Shown: positions 42,062 through 51,002, numbered from the stretch's first letter. The stretch: DNA of 64,000 bases from an uncultured Paracoccaceae bacterium (GCA_947489325.1 CANLDA010000004.1:1-64000); one strand, 5' to 3'. The notes: generated by a model not told the origin, from the sequence alone. A program made the numbers and translations.

Positions 42062-43384
42062 ATGACCAATACACCGTTAAGCCAGGGAATAGTTGCATCG
42101 CGTCTGGAGAAGGCGCGACTGGCCGAGAACTTTTCGGATTTACACCCGCGATTGGATGACCATGAAGCACTGGTTGCAGCGGATCGTTGTTATTTTTGTC
42201 ATGACGCCCCGTGTATGACGGCCTGTCCGACGGATATCGATATTCCATTGTTCATTCGCCAGATCTCCACGGGTACGCCCGAGGCAGCGGCCAAGACGAT
42301 TTTTAGCCAGAATATTCTGGGGGGTATGTGTGCCCGCGTCTGTCCCACAGAAACCTTATGCGAAGAGGTTTGCGTGCGAGAGGTCGCTGAGGGTAAGCCA
42401 GTCGAAATCGGACGTTTGCAACGATATGCCACTGATACATTGGTGGATGCCGGAGTGCATCCGTTTGAACGTGATGCGCCTACTGGCAAGAAAGTGGCCG
42501 TTGTCGGGGCAGGGCCTGCGGGGTTATCGGCTGCGCATCGGCTGGCGTCTTATGGACATGACGTTACGGTGTATGACGCGCGTGCCAAGGCAGGTGGTCT
42601 GAACGAATTTGGCATTGCTGCCTATAAGTCCGTGGATGGTTTTGCCGGATGCGAGGTTGATTGGCTTCTGCAAATCGGCGGTATCTCGGTGGAAACCGGG
42701 AAAGCCCTTGGTGATGGTCTTACATTGGCCGGATTGCAGGCAGAATTTGATGCGGTATTCCTTGGTATTGGTCTGGGCGGGGTGAATGCGCTGGGCCTTG
42801 AAGGTGAGGAAAAGTCTGGAGTTCTGGACGCGGTGGATTTCATTTCCGAGCTGCGTCAGGCCGATGACTTGAGCGGAGTCAAAATTGGTCGCGATGTGGT
42901 GGTGATCGGTGGGGGTATGACAGCGGTGGACGCTGCAGTGCAAGCCAAGCTACTCGGCGCGCTAAATGTCAGTCTTGTGTATCGGCGGGGACGGGAACGT
43001 ATGAACGCCTCGGTCTTTGAGCAGGATCTCGCAGCGTCCAAAGGTGTGCGCATCATTACCAATGCCTCTCCTAAGGTCATTCATGGGAATGGCGCGGTGC
43101 GTGAGATCGAATTTGAATACACCGCAGATGACCTAAGTTCGACAGGCCAAACCATTCGCATTCCTGCCGATCAGGTGTTCTCTGCAATTGGACAAACCTT
43201 ACAGAGTGATGGTTTGCCCCAATTGGAGGGACGCAAAATTGCAGTGGACGGTACCGGACGCACCAGCGTGTCAGGTATTTGGGCCGGTGGCGATTGTGCA
43301 AGCGGTGGCGATGATCTGACCGTAACGGCAGTGGCCGAAGGTCGTGACGCTGCCGAAGATATTCATGCCGTGTTGATGGCATAA
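42062..43384 (+). CDS. preT: NAD-dependent dihydropyrimidine dehydrogenase subunit PreT
   Basis: 440 residues, the NADH-oxidising partner of PreA. The N-terminal cysteine region for Fe-S clusters (RCYFCHDAPCMTACPTDIDI; GGMCARVCPTETLCEEVCV) is followed by a GltD-like flavin domain with FAD motif VVGAGPAGLSAAHRLASYG, NAD motif VVIGGGMTAVDAAVQA and the closing GIWAGGDCASGGDDL. It transfers electrons to PreA for reduction of uracil and thymine. The start is fixed by GGAGGAAGGTCGC. An imperfect inverted repeat (CGACTGGT ... ACCAGTTG) lies in the upstream gap. preA follows after 14 bases. Confidence 0.93.
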   Translation: MTNTPLSQGIVASRLEKARLAENFSDLHPRLDDHEALVAADRCYFCHDAPCMTACPTDIDIPLFIRQISTGTPEAAAKTIFSQNILGGMCARVCPTETLCEEVCVREVAEGKPVEIGRLQRYATDTLVDAGVHPFERDAPTGKKVAVVGAGPAGLSAAHRLASYGHDVTVYDARAKAGGLNEFGIAAYKSVDGFAGCEVDWLLQIGGISVETGKALGDGLTLAGLQAEFDAVFLGIGLGGVNALGLEGEEKSGVLDAVDFISELRQADDLSGVKIGRDVVVIGGGMTAVDAAVQAKLLGALNVSLVYRRGRERMNASVFEQDLAASKGVRIITNASPKVIHGNGAVREIEFEYTADDLSSTGQTIRIPADQVFSAIGQTLQSDGLPQLEGRKIAVDGTGRTSVSGIWAGGDCASGGDDLTVTAVAEGRDAAEDIHAVLMA

Positions 43385-43398
43385 GGGAGGATACAAAT

Positions 43399-44703
43399 AT
43401 GGCTGACCTGACAAGCGAATTCGTAGGCATCAAATCCCCCAACCCGTTCTGGCTCGCATCTGCGCCGCCGACGGATAAGGAATACAACGTGCGCCGCGCC
43501 TTTGAGGCCGGATGGGGTGGTGTGGTTTGGAAAACACTGGGGTCCGAAGGCCCGCCGGTGGTGAACGTCAACGGCCCTCGATATGGCGCAATTTTTGGTG
43601 CTGATCGGCGATTGCTGGGACTGAACAACATAGAATTGATCACGGATCGTCCATTGCAGACCAATTTGCGTGAAATCAAATCGGTAAAGCGTGATTATCC
43701 CAATCACGCGGTTGTTGTATCCTTGATGGTTCCCTGTGAAGAAGAGGCGTGGAAAGCGATTCTGCCCGTGGTCGAAGAAACTGGCGCTGATGGCGTAGAG
43801 CTGAACTTTGGCTGCCCGCATGGAATGGCTGAACGGGGTATGGGCTCTGCTGTGGGGCAAGTGCCGGAGTACGTGGAAATGGTCACGCGCTGGTGCAAAG
43901 CCAACACCCGCATGCCAGTGATTGTCAAACTGACGCCAAATATCTCCAATATTCTGAACCCGGCCACTGCGGCGATGAAAGGTGGGGCAGATGCGGTCAG
44001 CCTGATCAATACGATCAATTCGATCACTTCGGTCAATCTGGATGCGATGAGTCCAGAGCCGATGATTGATGGCAAAGGCACACATGGTGGTTATTGCGGT
44101 CCGGCAGTGAAGCCGATTGCAATGAATATGGTTGCCGAAATTTCCCGCAATCCAGAGACGGCAAGCCTGCCAATTTCTGGCATTGGAGGCGTGACGACTT
44201 GGCGGGATGCCGCGGAATTCATGGCGCTGGGCGCAGGGAATGTGCAGGTTTGCACAGCAGCGATGACCTATGGGTTCAAGGTGGTGCAGGAAATGATTTC
44301 CGGCCTGTCACAGTGGATGGACGAAAAGCAATATACGTCTACTGCTGATTTCGTTGGGCTCGCGACACCCAATGTGACGGATTGGCAGTATCTGAACCTT
44401 AATCACATCACCAAAGCGGTGATCAACGAGGATGACTGTATCAAGTGTGGGCGCTGTTATGCGGCTTGCGAAGATACCAGTCACCAAGCGATTGAAATGA
44501 CCGAGGATCGGGTGTTCTCCGTCAAGGATGATGAATGTGTGGCTTGTAACCTGTGTGTCAATGTATGTCCGGTAGAAGGCTGTATCACTATGAAAACACT
44601 GCAACCCGGTGAGATGGATGAACGCACAGGTGAACCTGTGGCGGTGGAATATGGCAACTGGACCACGCATCCCAACAATCCTGGCAGTTGCGCTGCAGAA
44701 TAA
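43399..44703 (+). CDS. preA: NAD-dependent dihydropyrimidine dehydrogenase subunit PreA
   Basis: 434 residues. A dihydroorotate-dehydrogenase-like FMN barrel (KSPNPFWLASAPPTDKEYNV; VELNFGCPHGMAERGMG; GIGGVTTWRDAAEFMALGAG) is followed by two C-terminal [4Fe-4S] motifs (CIKCGRCYAACED; CVACNLCVNVCPVEGC). It reduces uracil and thymine to dihydro forms, the first step of the reductive pathway completed by the genes at 47-50 kb. By eye, the position of the mammalian catalytic Cys (GLACGQ) reads GSAVGQ here. Bacterial PreA may differ at this site, so activity is not excluded. Confidence 0.92.
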   Translation: MADLTSEFVGIKSPNPFWLASAPPTDKEYNVRRAFEAGWGGVVWKTLGSEGPPVVNVNGPRYGAIFGADRRLLGLNNIELITDRPLQTNLREIKSVKRDYPNHAVVVSLMVPCEEEAWKAILPVVEETGADGVELNFGCPHGMAERGMGSAVGQVPEYVEMVTRWCKANTRMPVIVKLTPNISNILNPATAAMKGGADAVSLINTINSITSVNLDAMSPEPMIDGKGTHGGYCGPAVKPIAMNMVAEISRNPETASLPISGIGGVTTWRDAAEFMALGAGNVQVCTAAMTYGFKVVQEMISGLSQWMDEKQYTSTADFVGLATPNVTDWQYLNLNHITKAVINEDDCIKCGRCYAACEDTSHQAIEMTEDRVFSVKDDECVACNLCVNVCPVEGCITMKTLQPGEMDERTGEPVAVEYGNWTTHPNNPGSCAAE

Positions 44704-44756
44704 TCCCGATCCGGCGCACCTCCGAGCGCTGGATCACATGGGCTGTCCCAGCCCCA

Positions 44757-44795
44757 AACCCGCTCAATCAGTTCATTGAGTGGGTTCATTGTTTC
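44757..44795 (+). terminator. terminator after preTA
   Basis: A 12-bp stem with one G-U pair (AACCCGCTCAAT / ATTGAGTGGGTT) and a 6-base loop is followed by CATTGTTTC. It lies 54 bases after the preA stop and separates it from the transporter gene. Confidence 0.7.
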
Positions 44796-44901
44796 AAATA
44801 GCGGTTTGCTGGGTGAAAAATATGTCGCGAACAGGAAATCTGTCGCCTAAGGGCGTGTAATAAGACGCGTTTGCGTCAGCCTGTGCGACAGGAGGCGCGC
44901 A

Positions 44902-45798
44902 ATGGAACAGGCAAACCAGAACCAGACCATAGGTATGGTGTTGGTCTTTTTAGCAGGGTTGCTGTGGTCGACCGTCGGCTTGGGTATTCGCCTGATTGAG
45001 AATGCGCAGGTCTGGCAAATCCTGCTGTATCGCTCCATCAGTCTATCAATGTTTCTGTTCGTGGTGATCCTGATCCGAACGGGAAAGAATCCTTTGCGAT
45101 TGGCAAAGGAAACGGGATTGGCAGGAACTATTGGCGGCCTAGGATTGGTCGCAGCATATTCCGGGGCTATTTTTGCGATACAACGCACGTCGGTGGCCCA
45201 CGCCATGCTGCTGTTTGCTAGTGCGCCGCTGGTTACAGCGTTTTTGGGGTGGGTCATACTGGGGGAAAAAGTCCGGCGTGCCACGTGGATAGCCATTGCT
45301 GTGGCCATGATCGGAATAGGCATCATGGTGGCAGACCAAAGCGGACAAGGGTCATTCATTGGAAATGCGGCGGCGCTCGGCTCTGCTGTAGGGTTTGCAG
45401 TTTTCACTATTGCTCTGCGATGGCGCAAGGATGTCGAGATGATGCCTGCGGTGTTTCTGTCGGGCCTGTTTGCCATCGTGATTACAACGATCATGTGCCT
45501 TATGACGGGGTTGTCACTGATGATGACGCAATGGGATACGTCGATCGCATTGACCATGGGCGTGGTTCAGGTCGGGGCGGGGCTTGTTCTCTATACCATT
45601 GGGGCAAAGTCGGTGCCTGCGGTCGAACTAACCCTGTTATCATTGGCTGAGGTCGTGCTGGGCCCGGTTTGGGTGTGGCTTGTGCTGTCCGAGGCCCCTG
45701 CCGTCAATGCCTTGATCGGGGGGGGCGTATTACTCGCCGCGATTATGGGTAATGCCTTGTCAGGTGTACGGCGCAAGCCGCCAATCCAGATGCCATAA
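44902..45798 (+). CDS. EamA/DMT-family transporter
   Basis: 298 residues with ten hydrophobic helices in two five-helix EamA repeats (LVFLAGLLWSTVGLGIR opens the first; GNAAALGSAVGFAVFTIALR the second). The helix-4 stretch AHAMLLFASAPLVTAFLGW followed by GEKV is typical for the drug/metabolite superfamily. Substrates of this family range over amino acids, nucleosides and metabolites; location between preTA and the pyrimidine regulators suggests a pyrimidine or breakdown product, but this is only context. GGAGGCGC lies upstream. It is convergent with the first TetR gene. Confidence 0.85.
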   Translation: MEQANQNQTIGMVLVFLAGLLWSTVGLGIRLIENAQVWQILLYRSISLSMFLFVVILIRTGKNPLRLAKETGLAGTIGGLGLVAAYSGAIFAIQRTSVAHAMLLFASAPLVTAFLGWVILGEKVRRATWIAIAVAMIGIGIMVADQSGQGSFIGNAAALGSAVGFAVFTIALRWRKDVEMMPAVFLSGLFAIVITTIMCLMTGLSLMMTQWDTSIALTMGVVQVGAGLVLYTIGAKSVPAVELTLLSLAEVVLGPVWVWLVLSEAPAVNALIGGGVLLAAIMGNALSGVRRKPPIQMP

Positions 45799-45825
45799 CC
45801 GTTACTCTGCGTAATCGATTGTTGT

Positions 45826-46455
45826 TTAGGATATGGGCTTCAGCATGCTGGAGAACATGTTTTCCAGATAGTCCCCAGCTGCATCTATCACGCCGCGTTC
45901 ACCATTCATCAAAACCCGTACTTGGGCATCGAAATCGGCGTAATGCTGTGTGGTCGCCCAAATTGAAAAGATCAGGTGGCGCGCATCTACACGGGCCAAT
46001 TTTCCGGAATCCATCCAGTGTTCAATCAGCCTGATTTTACGGTCAAACAATGGTTTTAGCCCGCTTTCTAGATGCGGTTTCATGCGCGGAGCACCTTGTA
46101 GAATCTCATTGGCAAACAGGCGGCTTTCTCTGGGGAATTCACGGCTCATCTCAACTTTGCGGCGCACATATGCGCAGATTTCCTCTAGTGGATCGCCATT
46201 GGGATCCATTTGATCCAAAGGATCAAGCCAATTTTCCATCAGCTTGTTGAGCAGGGAAATGTGAATTTCTTCTTTACCGTCAAAATAATAAAGGATGTTG
46301 GGCTTACTCAGTCCAGCCTCGTGGGCAATCTGATCAAGGGTTGTTCCGCGATAGCCATGGCGTGAAAAGACCTCTAATGCGGCATCCAGTATCAGGCCTC
46401 GGTTGCGCACCTGAATACGGCTGGGTTTCTTGGCTGGTTTAATCGCTTTGTCCAT
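45826..46455 (-). CDS. TetR-family regulator, RutR-like (first)
   Basis: 209 residues. The N-terminal helix-turn-helix (GYRGTTLDQIAHEAGLSKPN) and the following LYYF are TetR-like. The C-terminal half (VEMSREFPRESRLFANEILQ, then HLIFSIWATTQHYADF) closely matches E. coli RutR, the uracil-responsive repressor of pyrimidine degradation. The start is chosen for GGAG 6 bases upstream. It lies directly downstream of a second, similar regulator, both facing away from the carbamoylase operon. Uracil or thymine is the likely ligand. Confidence 0.82.
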   Translation of the reverse strand: MDKAIKPAKKPSRIQVRNRGLILDAALEVFSRHGYRGTTLDQIAHEAGLSKPNILYYFDGKEEIHISLLNKLMENWLDPLDQMDPNGDPLEEICAYVRRKVEMSREFPRESRLFANEILQGAPRMKPHLESGLKPLFDRKIRLIEHWMDSGKLARVDARHLIFSIWATTQHYADFDAQVRVLMNGERGVIDAAGDYLENMFSSMLKPIS

Positions 46456-46515
46456 CTGGGTCTCCGCACGCTGGATAATCAGGTTAGACGACACCAAGCC
46501 ATTGGTCCAGAACCC

Positions 46516-47151
46516 TTATTTTATGGCACCGATTCCACGCAGGATGATGTGTTTAACGGATGTCTTGGCCGCTTCCCATTGGTCATCTGTAAGAGGAGAG
46601 CCACCATTAAGTGTTTCGATCTGATGGCCAAAATCAGCGTAATGCTGGGTGGTGGCCCACAGCATGTAAAGCAGATGATTGGGATCAATCGCATCCATAC
46701 GTTCCTCGGCGACCCAGCGATCGATGATCTTGGCACGCCCTTCGGTCCATTCCATTAAGGTGGTTTCCAAATAATCCTGAATGACTGGGGCGCGGTGCAT
46801 GACCTCGCTGGCCCACACTTTTGATCCCGCCGGGTGGCGGCGGCTGATTTCCATCTTGGCGTCGATATAGGCACCGATTCCTTCTGCGGGGCCTTCGGCC
46901 TTGTCAAATGTATCCGCCGCCTGAAGCCATATCTGGAAAATGCGCTGAACGACCTGACGATACAGGGATTCCTTGGTCGGAAAGTAGTAATGCAAATTGG
47001 CCTTTGGCAGCCCGGCAACATCGGCGATCAATTGCATCGTTGCCCCGCCAAACCCCGCTTCGGAAAAGACTTTTTCAGCGGCTGCCAGAATAAGCTTTTC
47101 GTTTTCCTGGCGGCGTTCTCTCTTGCTATTGCTACGGGGGGCGTCATGCAT
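46516..47151 (-). CDS. TetR-family regulator, RutR-like (second)
   Basis: 211 residues, same family as its neighbour: helix-turn-helix GFGGATMQLIADVAGLPKAN, then LHYYFPTKESLY, and a RutR-like ligand domain with AKMEISRRHPAGSKVWASEV and LLYMLWATTQHYADFG. It is divergent from the carbamoylase gene and separated from it by two 16-bp palindromes, so it very likely controls that operon and itself. The two regulators are diverged enough to have different ligands or DNA sites. The gap between them is 60 bases, so they may form one transcript. Confidence 0.85.
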   Translation of the reverse strand: MHDAPRSNSKRERRQENEKLILAAAEKVFSEAGFGGATMQLIADVAGLPKANLHYYFPTKESLYRQVVQRIFQIWLQAADTFDKAEGPAEGIGAYIDAKMEISRRHPAGSKVWASEVMHRAPVIQDYLETTLMEWTEGRAKIIDRWVAEERMDAIDPNHLLYMLWATTQHYADFGHQIETLNGGSPLTDDQWEAAKTSVKHIILRGIGAIK

Positions 47152-47175
47152 TGGCGAAATCGTCCAAGAATTTTC

Positions 47176-47191
47176 TTGACCGGTTGGTCAG
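47176..47191. promoter_or_regulatory. RutR-type operator, site 1
   Basis: TTGACCGGTTGGTCAG: half-sites TTGACC and GGTCAG around four central bases, matching the E. coli RutR consensus TTGACCANNTGGTCAA in both half-site cores. It lies 25 bases ahead of the TetR start codon. Confidence 0.7.
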
Positions 47192-47208
47192 GTTGTGGTG
47201 CTGTATTC

Positions 47209-47224
47209 CTGACCATACGGTCAG
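47209..47224. promoter_or_regulatory. RutR-type operator, site 2
   Basis: CTGACCATACGGTCAG, a palindrome with six-base perfect arms. Its centre lies 33 bases from that of site 1, about three helical turns, so two dimers could bind the same face. It is 60 bases ahead of the carbamoylase start. Confidence 0.7.
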
Positions 47225-47284
47225 GATGTGGCCAAAGCAAGAGGCGCCCATGCCCAAATCGCCACGCAACAAGGGAGAGAGCCA

Positions 47285-48535
47285 ATGGCCGCACCGGGTG
47301 AAAACCTGAAAATCAACGCTGACCGTTTGTGGGATAGCCTGATGGAAATGGCCAAAATTGGCCCCGGCGTGGCAGGTGGCAACAACCGCCAGACCCTGAC
47401 GGATGAGGACGGTGAAGGCCGTGCCTTGTTCCAAAGCTGGTGTGAGGCGGTGGGATGCTCCATGGGGCTTGATAGTATGGGCAACATGTTTGGGACCTAT
47501 CCGGGAACGGACCCGGATGCGCTGCCGGTTTATGTGGGCAGTCATTTGGACACGCAGCCCACGGGCGGCAAGTACGACGGCGTCCTTGGCGTGCTGAGCG
47601 GGCTGGAAATTCTGCGCACGATGCATGATCTGGGTATCAAGACCAAACACCCGATTGTCGTGACAAACTGGACCAACGAAGAGGGCACACGCTTTGCCCC
47701 GGCGATGCTGTCATCCGGTGTGTTTGCAGGTATTCACACACAGGATTGGGCGTATGAGCGTGAGGATGCAGAAGGTAAAAAGTTCGGTGATGAGTTAAAG
47801 CGCATTGGGTGGTGTGGCGATGAAGAGGTTGGTATGCGAAAAATGCATGCATTTTTTGAACTGCACATCGAACAAGGCCCGATTTTGGAAGCTGAGGGCA
47901 AAGATATCGGCGTCGTCACTCATGGTCAGGGCCTGAATTGGACGCAGGTGACAATCACCGGCAAGGACAGCCACACCGGATCAACCCCCATGCCGATGCG
48001 CAAAAACGCAGGCCTTGGTATGGCGCGTATCCTTGATCTGGTCGATGAGATTGCATGGAGCCACGCACCCGATGCCGTGGGCGCGGCGGGGCATATCGAC
48101 GTCTATCCAAATTCGCGCAATGTGATCCCTGGAAAGGTCGTCTTTACTGTCGATTTCCGTTCACCAAAACTGGATGTGATCAACGATATGGTGGCGCGTC
48201 TGAAAGAGGGCGGGCAAAAAATTTGCGATGAAATGGGCCTTGGCATCGAATTTGAACGCAGCGGTGGGTTTGACCCTGTGGAGTTTGACGAGACATGCGT
48301 GAGTGCCGTGCGCAATGCGGCTGAACGTTTGGGATACAGTCATCGCAATATCATCTCTGGCGCCGGACACGATGCCTGCTGGATTAACCAAGTGGCGCCC
48401 ACAGCCATGGTGATGTGCCCCTGTGTGGATGGGCTGAGCCATAACGAGGCCGAAGAGATTTCCAAAGACTGGGCGGCAGCGGGGACCGATGTGTTGATGC
48501 ACGCGGTGTTAGAGACAGCGGAGATTGTGGGGTGA
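47285..48535 (+). CDS. Zn-dependent hydrolase, beta-ureidopropionase / N-carbamoylase family
   Basis: 416 residues of the M20 hydantoinase/carbamoylase family. Metal-ligand motifs are GSHLDTQPTGGKYDG, TNEEGTRFAPA and the dimer-domain ELHIEQGP; GKDSHTGSTPMPMRKNAG and ISGAGHDACW complete the site. In this locus it should hydrolyse N-carbamoyl-beta-alanine (or the methyl analogue) to beta-alanine, CO2 and ammonia, the third step of the reductive pathway. The start is set by AAGGGAGAGCC. It heads the operon controlled by the double palindrome and overlaps the next gene by four bases. Confidence 0.9.
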   Translation: MAAPGENLKINADRLWDSLMEMAKIGPGVAGGNNRQTLTDEDGEGRALFQSWCEAVGCSMGLDSMGNMFGTYPGTDPDALPVYVGSHLDTQPTGGKYDGVLGVLSGLEILRTMHDLGIKTKHPIVVTNWTNEEGTRFAPAMLSSGVFAGIHTQDWAYEREDAEGKKFGDELKRIGWCGDEEVGMRKMHAFFELHIEQGPILEAEGKDIGVVTHGQGLNWTQVTITGKDSHTGSTPMPMRKNAGLGMARILDLVDEIAWSHAPDAVGAAGHIDVYPNSRNVIPGKVVFTVDFRSPKLDVINDMVARLKEGGQKICDEMGLGIEFERSGGFDPVEFDETCVSAVRNAAERLGYSHRNIISGAGHDACWINQVAPTAMVMCPCVDGLSHNEAEEISKDWAAAGTDVLMHAVLETAEIVG

Positions 48536-49104
48536 CAGTCGATTCAGCTCAGCAATATGGACGAATTCGGCGACTGGCCAGTCGATATTGTTTCGGGGTC
48601 GAAACTCAAACCCGACGTATTAAAAAAAGCGCGAGAGCAATGAGAGATCGCGAAGTGCTTGTAGAATTCAATCAAATTCACTGTGATTTGCAAAACAAGA
48701 ATGACTGGGAGGCTCTGATAGTTTTTTTGGCGCGGCTTAGAAAATGTCTGCTGCTGCTGGGAAAATGCCGGCCAGACCTGCCGCTAGAGAAAAGATTCCT
48801 TAAAGAATTTGATCGGCTCTTACCTCACTTGGTTGATTTGCGAGATTTCGAAGAACACTTTGATGAATACTCTACAAGTTCAGGAAGGCGAGAAGAGTTT
48901 AAGTGGGGGCACTTGGAAAGCTATGCATACGGAGATGAAAAGTTTGCAAGTGGTGTAGGCAGCATATCAGTCAAATCTTCCAAAGAGGCCGCACAATTAG
49001 CTTGGAAGGCGGTATTGTCTGTCGAAGGTGAAGCAAAGCGCGCAGGCTGGATTTCTTGGGAAGATCGAATCGAAAATAATACTCCTTGGGAGGAAGTGAC
49101 ATGA
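48532..49104 (+). CDS. unknown protein inserted in the pyrimidine operon
   Basis: 190 residues, GTG start inside the carbamoylase stop and stop inside the dihydropyrimidinase start (ATGA), so fully coupled on both sides. It is charged and mostly helical (SARAMRDREVLVEFNQIHCD; LVDLRDFEEHFDEY) with a more hydrophobic stretch FLARLRKCLLLLGKC and no signal peptide. It is less GC-rich than its neighbours, suggesting later arrival. I recognise no family. The ribosome site of the next gene (GGGAGGAAG) is encoded in its last codons, so keeping it open benefits dihydropyrimidinase translation. Confidence 0.62.
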   Translation: MTVDSAQQYGRIRRLASRYCFGVETQTRRIKKSARAMRDREVLVEFNQIHCDLQNKNDWEALIVFLARLRKCLLLLGKCRPDLPLEKRFLKEFDRLLPHLVDLRDFEEHFDEYSTSSGRREEFKWGHLESYAYGDEKFASGVGSISVKSSKEAAQLAWKAVLSVEGEAKRAGWISWEDRIENNTPWEEVT

Positions 49105-50564
49105 CCACCAAAGTCATCAAAGGCGGCACTGTTTGTACTGCTGACCGCACATGGAAAGCGGATGTCCTGATTGAGGGCGAAGTGATCAAACAAATTGGCG
49201 ACGATTTGGTAGGCGACGAATACATCGATGCCGAGGGCGCTTATGTGATCCCCGGTGGGATTGATCCGCATACCCATTTGGAAATGCCGTTCATGGGCAC
49301 CACTGCGGCCGAGACGTTTGAAAGCGGTACTTGGGCCGCGGCTTGTGGGGGCACCACTATGGTGGTGGATTTCTGCCTTCCGGGGGAAGATGGGTCTATC
49401 AAGAATGCGATCAATGAATGGCACCGCAAATCCGCACCGCAGATTTGTTCTGATGTGGGCTACCACATGGCGATCACCGGCTGGAACGAGCAAGTGTTTT
49501 CCGAGATGAAAGACGCCGTGGATATGGGTGTCAATTCATTCAAGCATTTCATGGCCTATAAAGGTGCGTTGATGATTGAGGACGATGAGATGTTCGCCTC
49601 TTTCAAACGCTGCAAGGAGCTTGGCGCGTTGCCGATGGTCCATGCGGAAAACGGCGATCTGGTGGCTGATATGCAGCAGCAGATGCTGGAGCAGGGCATC
49701 ACCGGGCCAGAGGGTCACGCCTATTCCCGCCCACCTGAATTTGAAGGTGAGGCGGCCAATCGCGCGATCACCATTGCGGATGCAGCGGGTGTGCCTTTGT
49801 ACATCGTGCATGTATCTTGTGAGCAGGCGCATGAAGCGATCCGACGCGCGCGTCAAAAGGGAATGCGCGTTTATGGCGAGCCACTCATTCAGTTTCTAAC
49901 GTTGGATGACAGTGAATATTTCAAAGGCGACTGGATGCATTCGGCGCGTCGCGTGATGTCGCCCCCTTTCCGCAACAAGGAACATCAGGCAAGCCTGTGG
50001 GCAGGCCTTCAGGCGGGGTCATTGCAAGTTGTGGCGACTGATCATGCGGCCTTTAACAGCGAACAAAAACTGATGGGCAAGGATAATTTTTGCCTGATCC
50101 CGAATGGATCAAACGGGCTTGAGGAACGGCTTGCGGTATTGTGGACAGAAGGCGTTGAAACCGGCCGTTTGACACCCAATGAATTTGTCGCGGCAACCTC
50201 GACCAATGTGGCGAAAATCCTGAACATCTATCCCAAGAAGGGTGCGATTGTCGAAGGGGCGGATGCCGATATCGTGGTGTGGGACCCCAAAATTTCCAAG
50301 ACCATCAGTCAGGCAAACCACCATTCGGTGTTGGATTACAACGTGTTTGAGGGCTTTGAGGTTCAGGCGCAAAGCCGCTTTACTCTAAGTCGCGGCGAAG
50401 TGATCTGGGCATGGGGGCAGAATTCGCAACCACAGCCGGGTCGAGGCCGATTCGTGCCGCGCCCTGCCTTCCCAAGTGCGAATGTTGCCTTGTCCAAGTG
50501 GAAAGAGCTGACCGCGCCCAAACAGATCAACCGTGATCCGATGAACATTCCGGCGGGTATCTGA
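49101..50564 (+). CDS. hydA: dihydropyrimidinase
   Basis: 487 residues, binuclear-metal amidohydrolase opening the ring of dihydrouracil and dihydrothymine. Metal ligands are His57 and His59 in GGIDPHTHLEM, the carboxylated Lys148 in SFKHFMAYKG, then VHAENGDLV, YIVHVSCEQAHE and ATDHAAFN. The length and the C-terminal tail (RPAFPSANVALSKWK) that swaps between subunits fit the family. With preTA upstream and the carbamoylase in the same operon it completes uracil to beta-alanine. The start is strongly supported by GGGAGGAAG. Confidence 0.93.
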   Translation: MTTKVIKGGTVCTADRTWKADVLIEGEVIKQIGDDLVGDEYIDAEGAYVIPGGIDPHTHLEMPFMGTTAAETFESGTWAAACGGTTMVVDFCLPGEDGSIKNAINEWHRKSAPQICSDVGYHMAITGWNEQVFSEMKDAVDMGVNSFKHFMAYKGALMIEDDEMFASFKRCKELGALPMVHAENGDLVADMQQQMLEQGITGPEGHAYSRPPEFEGEAANRAITIADAAGVPLYIVHVSCEQAHEAIRRARQKGMRVYGEPLIQFLTLDDSEYFKGDWMHSARRVMSPPFRNKEHQASLWAGLQAGSLQVVATDHAAFNSEQKLMGKDNFCLIPNGSNGLEERLAVLWTEGVETGRLTPNEFVAATSTNVAKILNIYPKKGAIVEGADADIVVWDPKISKTISQANHHSVLDYNVFEGFEVQAQSRFTLSRGEVIWAWGQNSQPQPGRGRFVPRPAFPSANVALSKWKELTAPKQINRDPMNIPAGI

Positions 50565-50585
50565 ATGAAACTGTGGGGTGTGATG

Positions 50586-51002
50586 TCAGGGCACAAGATC
50601 ATTGAGATGGGGAAGCAGTTCTACGCTTTCCTGCTCGTGTGGATCAGTGCGCGCAATCACGGCCTGCGCGGCAATATCATCCGTGTTGATCGGCAGATGG
50701 GGCACGTCGGCGGGAATATAAATCAGGTCTCCAGCGGTGGTTTCCATGCAATGTTCCAAGTGCTCGCCCCAATACATGATGGCATTGCCCGACAGGACAT
50801 AAATCGCAGTCTCATGCGTGGTATGTTTATGCGCCTTGGCGCGCCCTCCGGGCGGCACCGTCAAAAGATGCATGCAAATGGCTTGCGAACCAGTGGTTTC
50901 TTTGGAAATACCTTCAAAGTAATCAAAACCTTGCTTTCCCGTGTAGGCATCACCGGGACGCAGTTTGACGCAGGCTTTGTTTATATTTGTTTCCTTGGTC
51001 AT
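50586..51002 (-). CDS. cupin-domain protein
   Basis: 138 residues, a single cupin barrel with metal-type motif 1 KAHKHTTHETAIYVLSG (two or three His and a Glu) and motif 2 GDLIYIPADVPHLPINT. Small cupins of this kind serve as isomerases, dioxygenases or binding proteins; the substrate is unknown. It is the only minus-strand gene inside the pyrimidine block, convergent with hydA and divergent from the ABC genes (57 bases). GGGCATTCGG-type weak ribosome site. Its position suggests a linked role, but that is inference. Confidence 0.78.
   Translation of the reverse strand: MTKETNINKACVKLRPGDAYTGKQGFDYFEGISKETTGSQAICMHLLTVPPGGRAKAHKHTTHETAIYVLSGNAIMYWGEHLEHCMETTAGDLIYIPADVPHLPINTDDIAAQAVIARTDPHEQESVELLPHLNDLVP

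Noticed and set aside
43800-43865. Inactive PreA because the mammalian catalytic Cys position is Val
   Set aside because: Bacterial PreA sequences may naturally differ here and the locus is otherwise intact, so loss of function is not supported.
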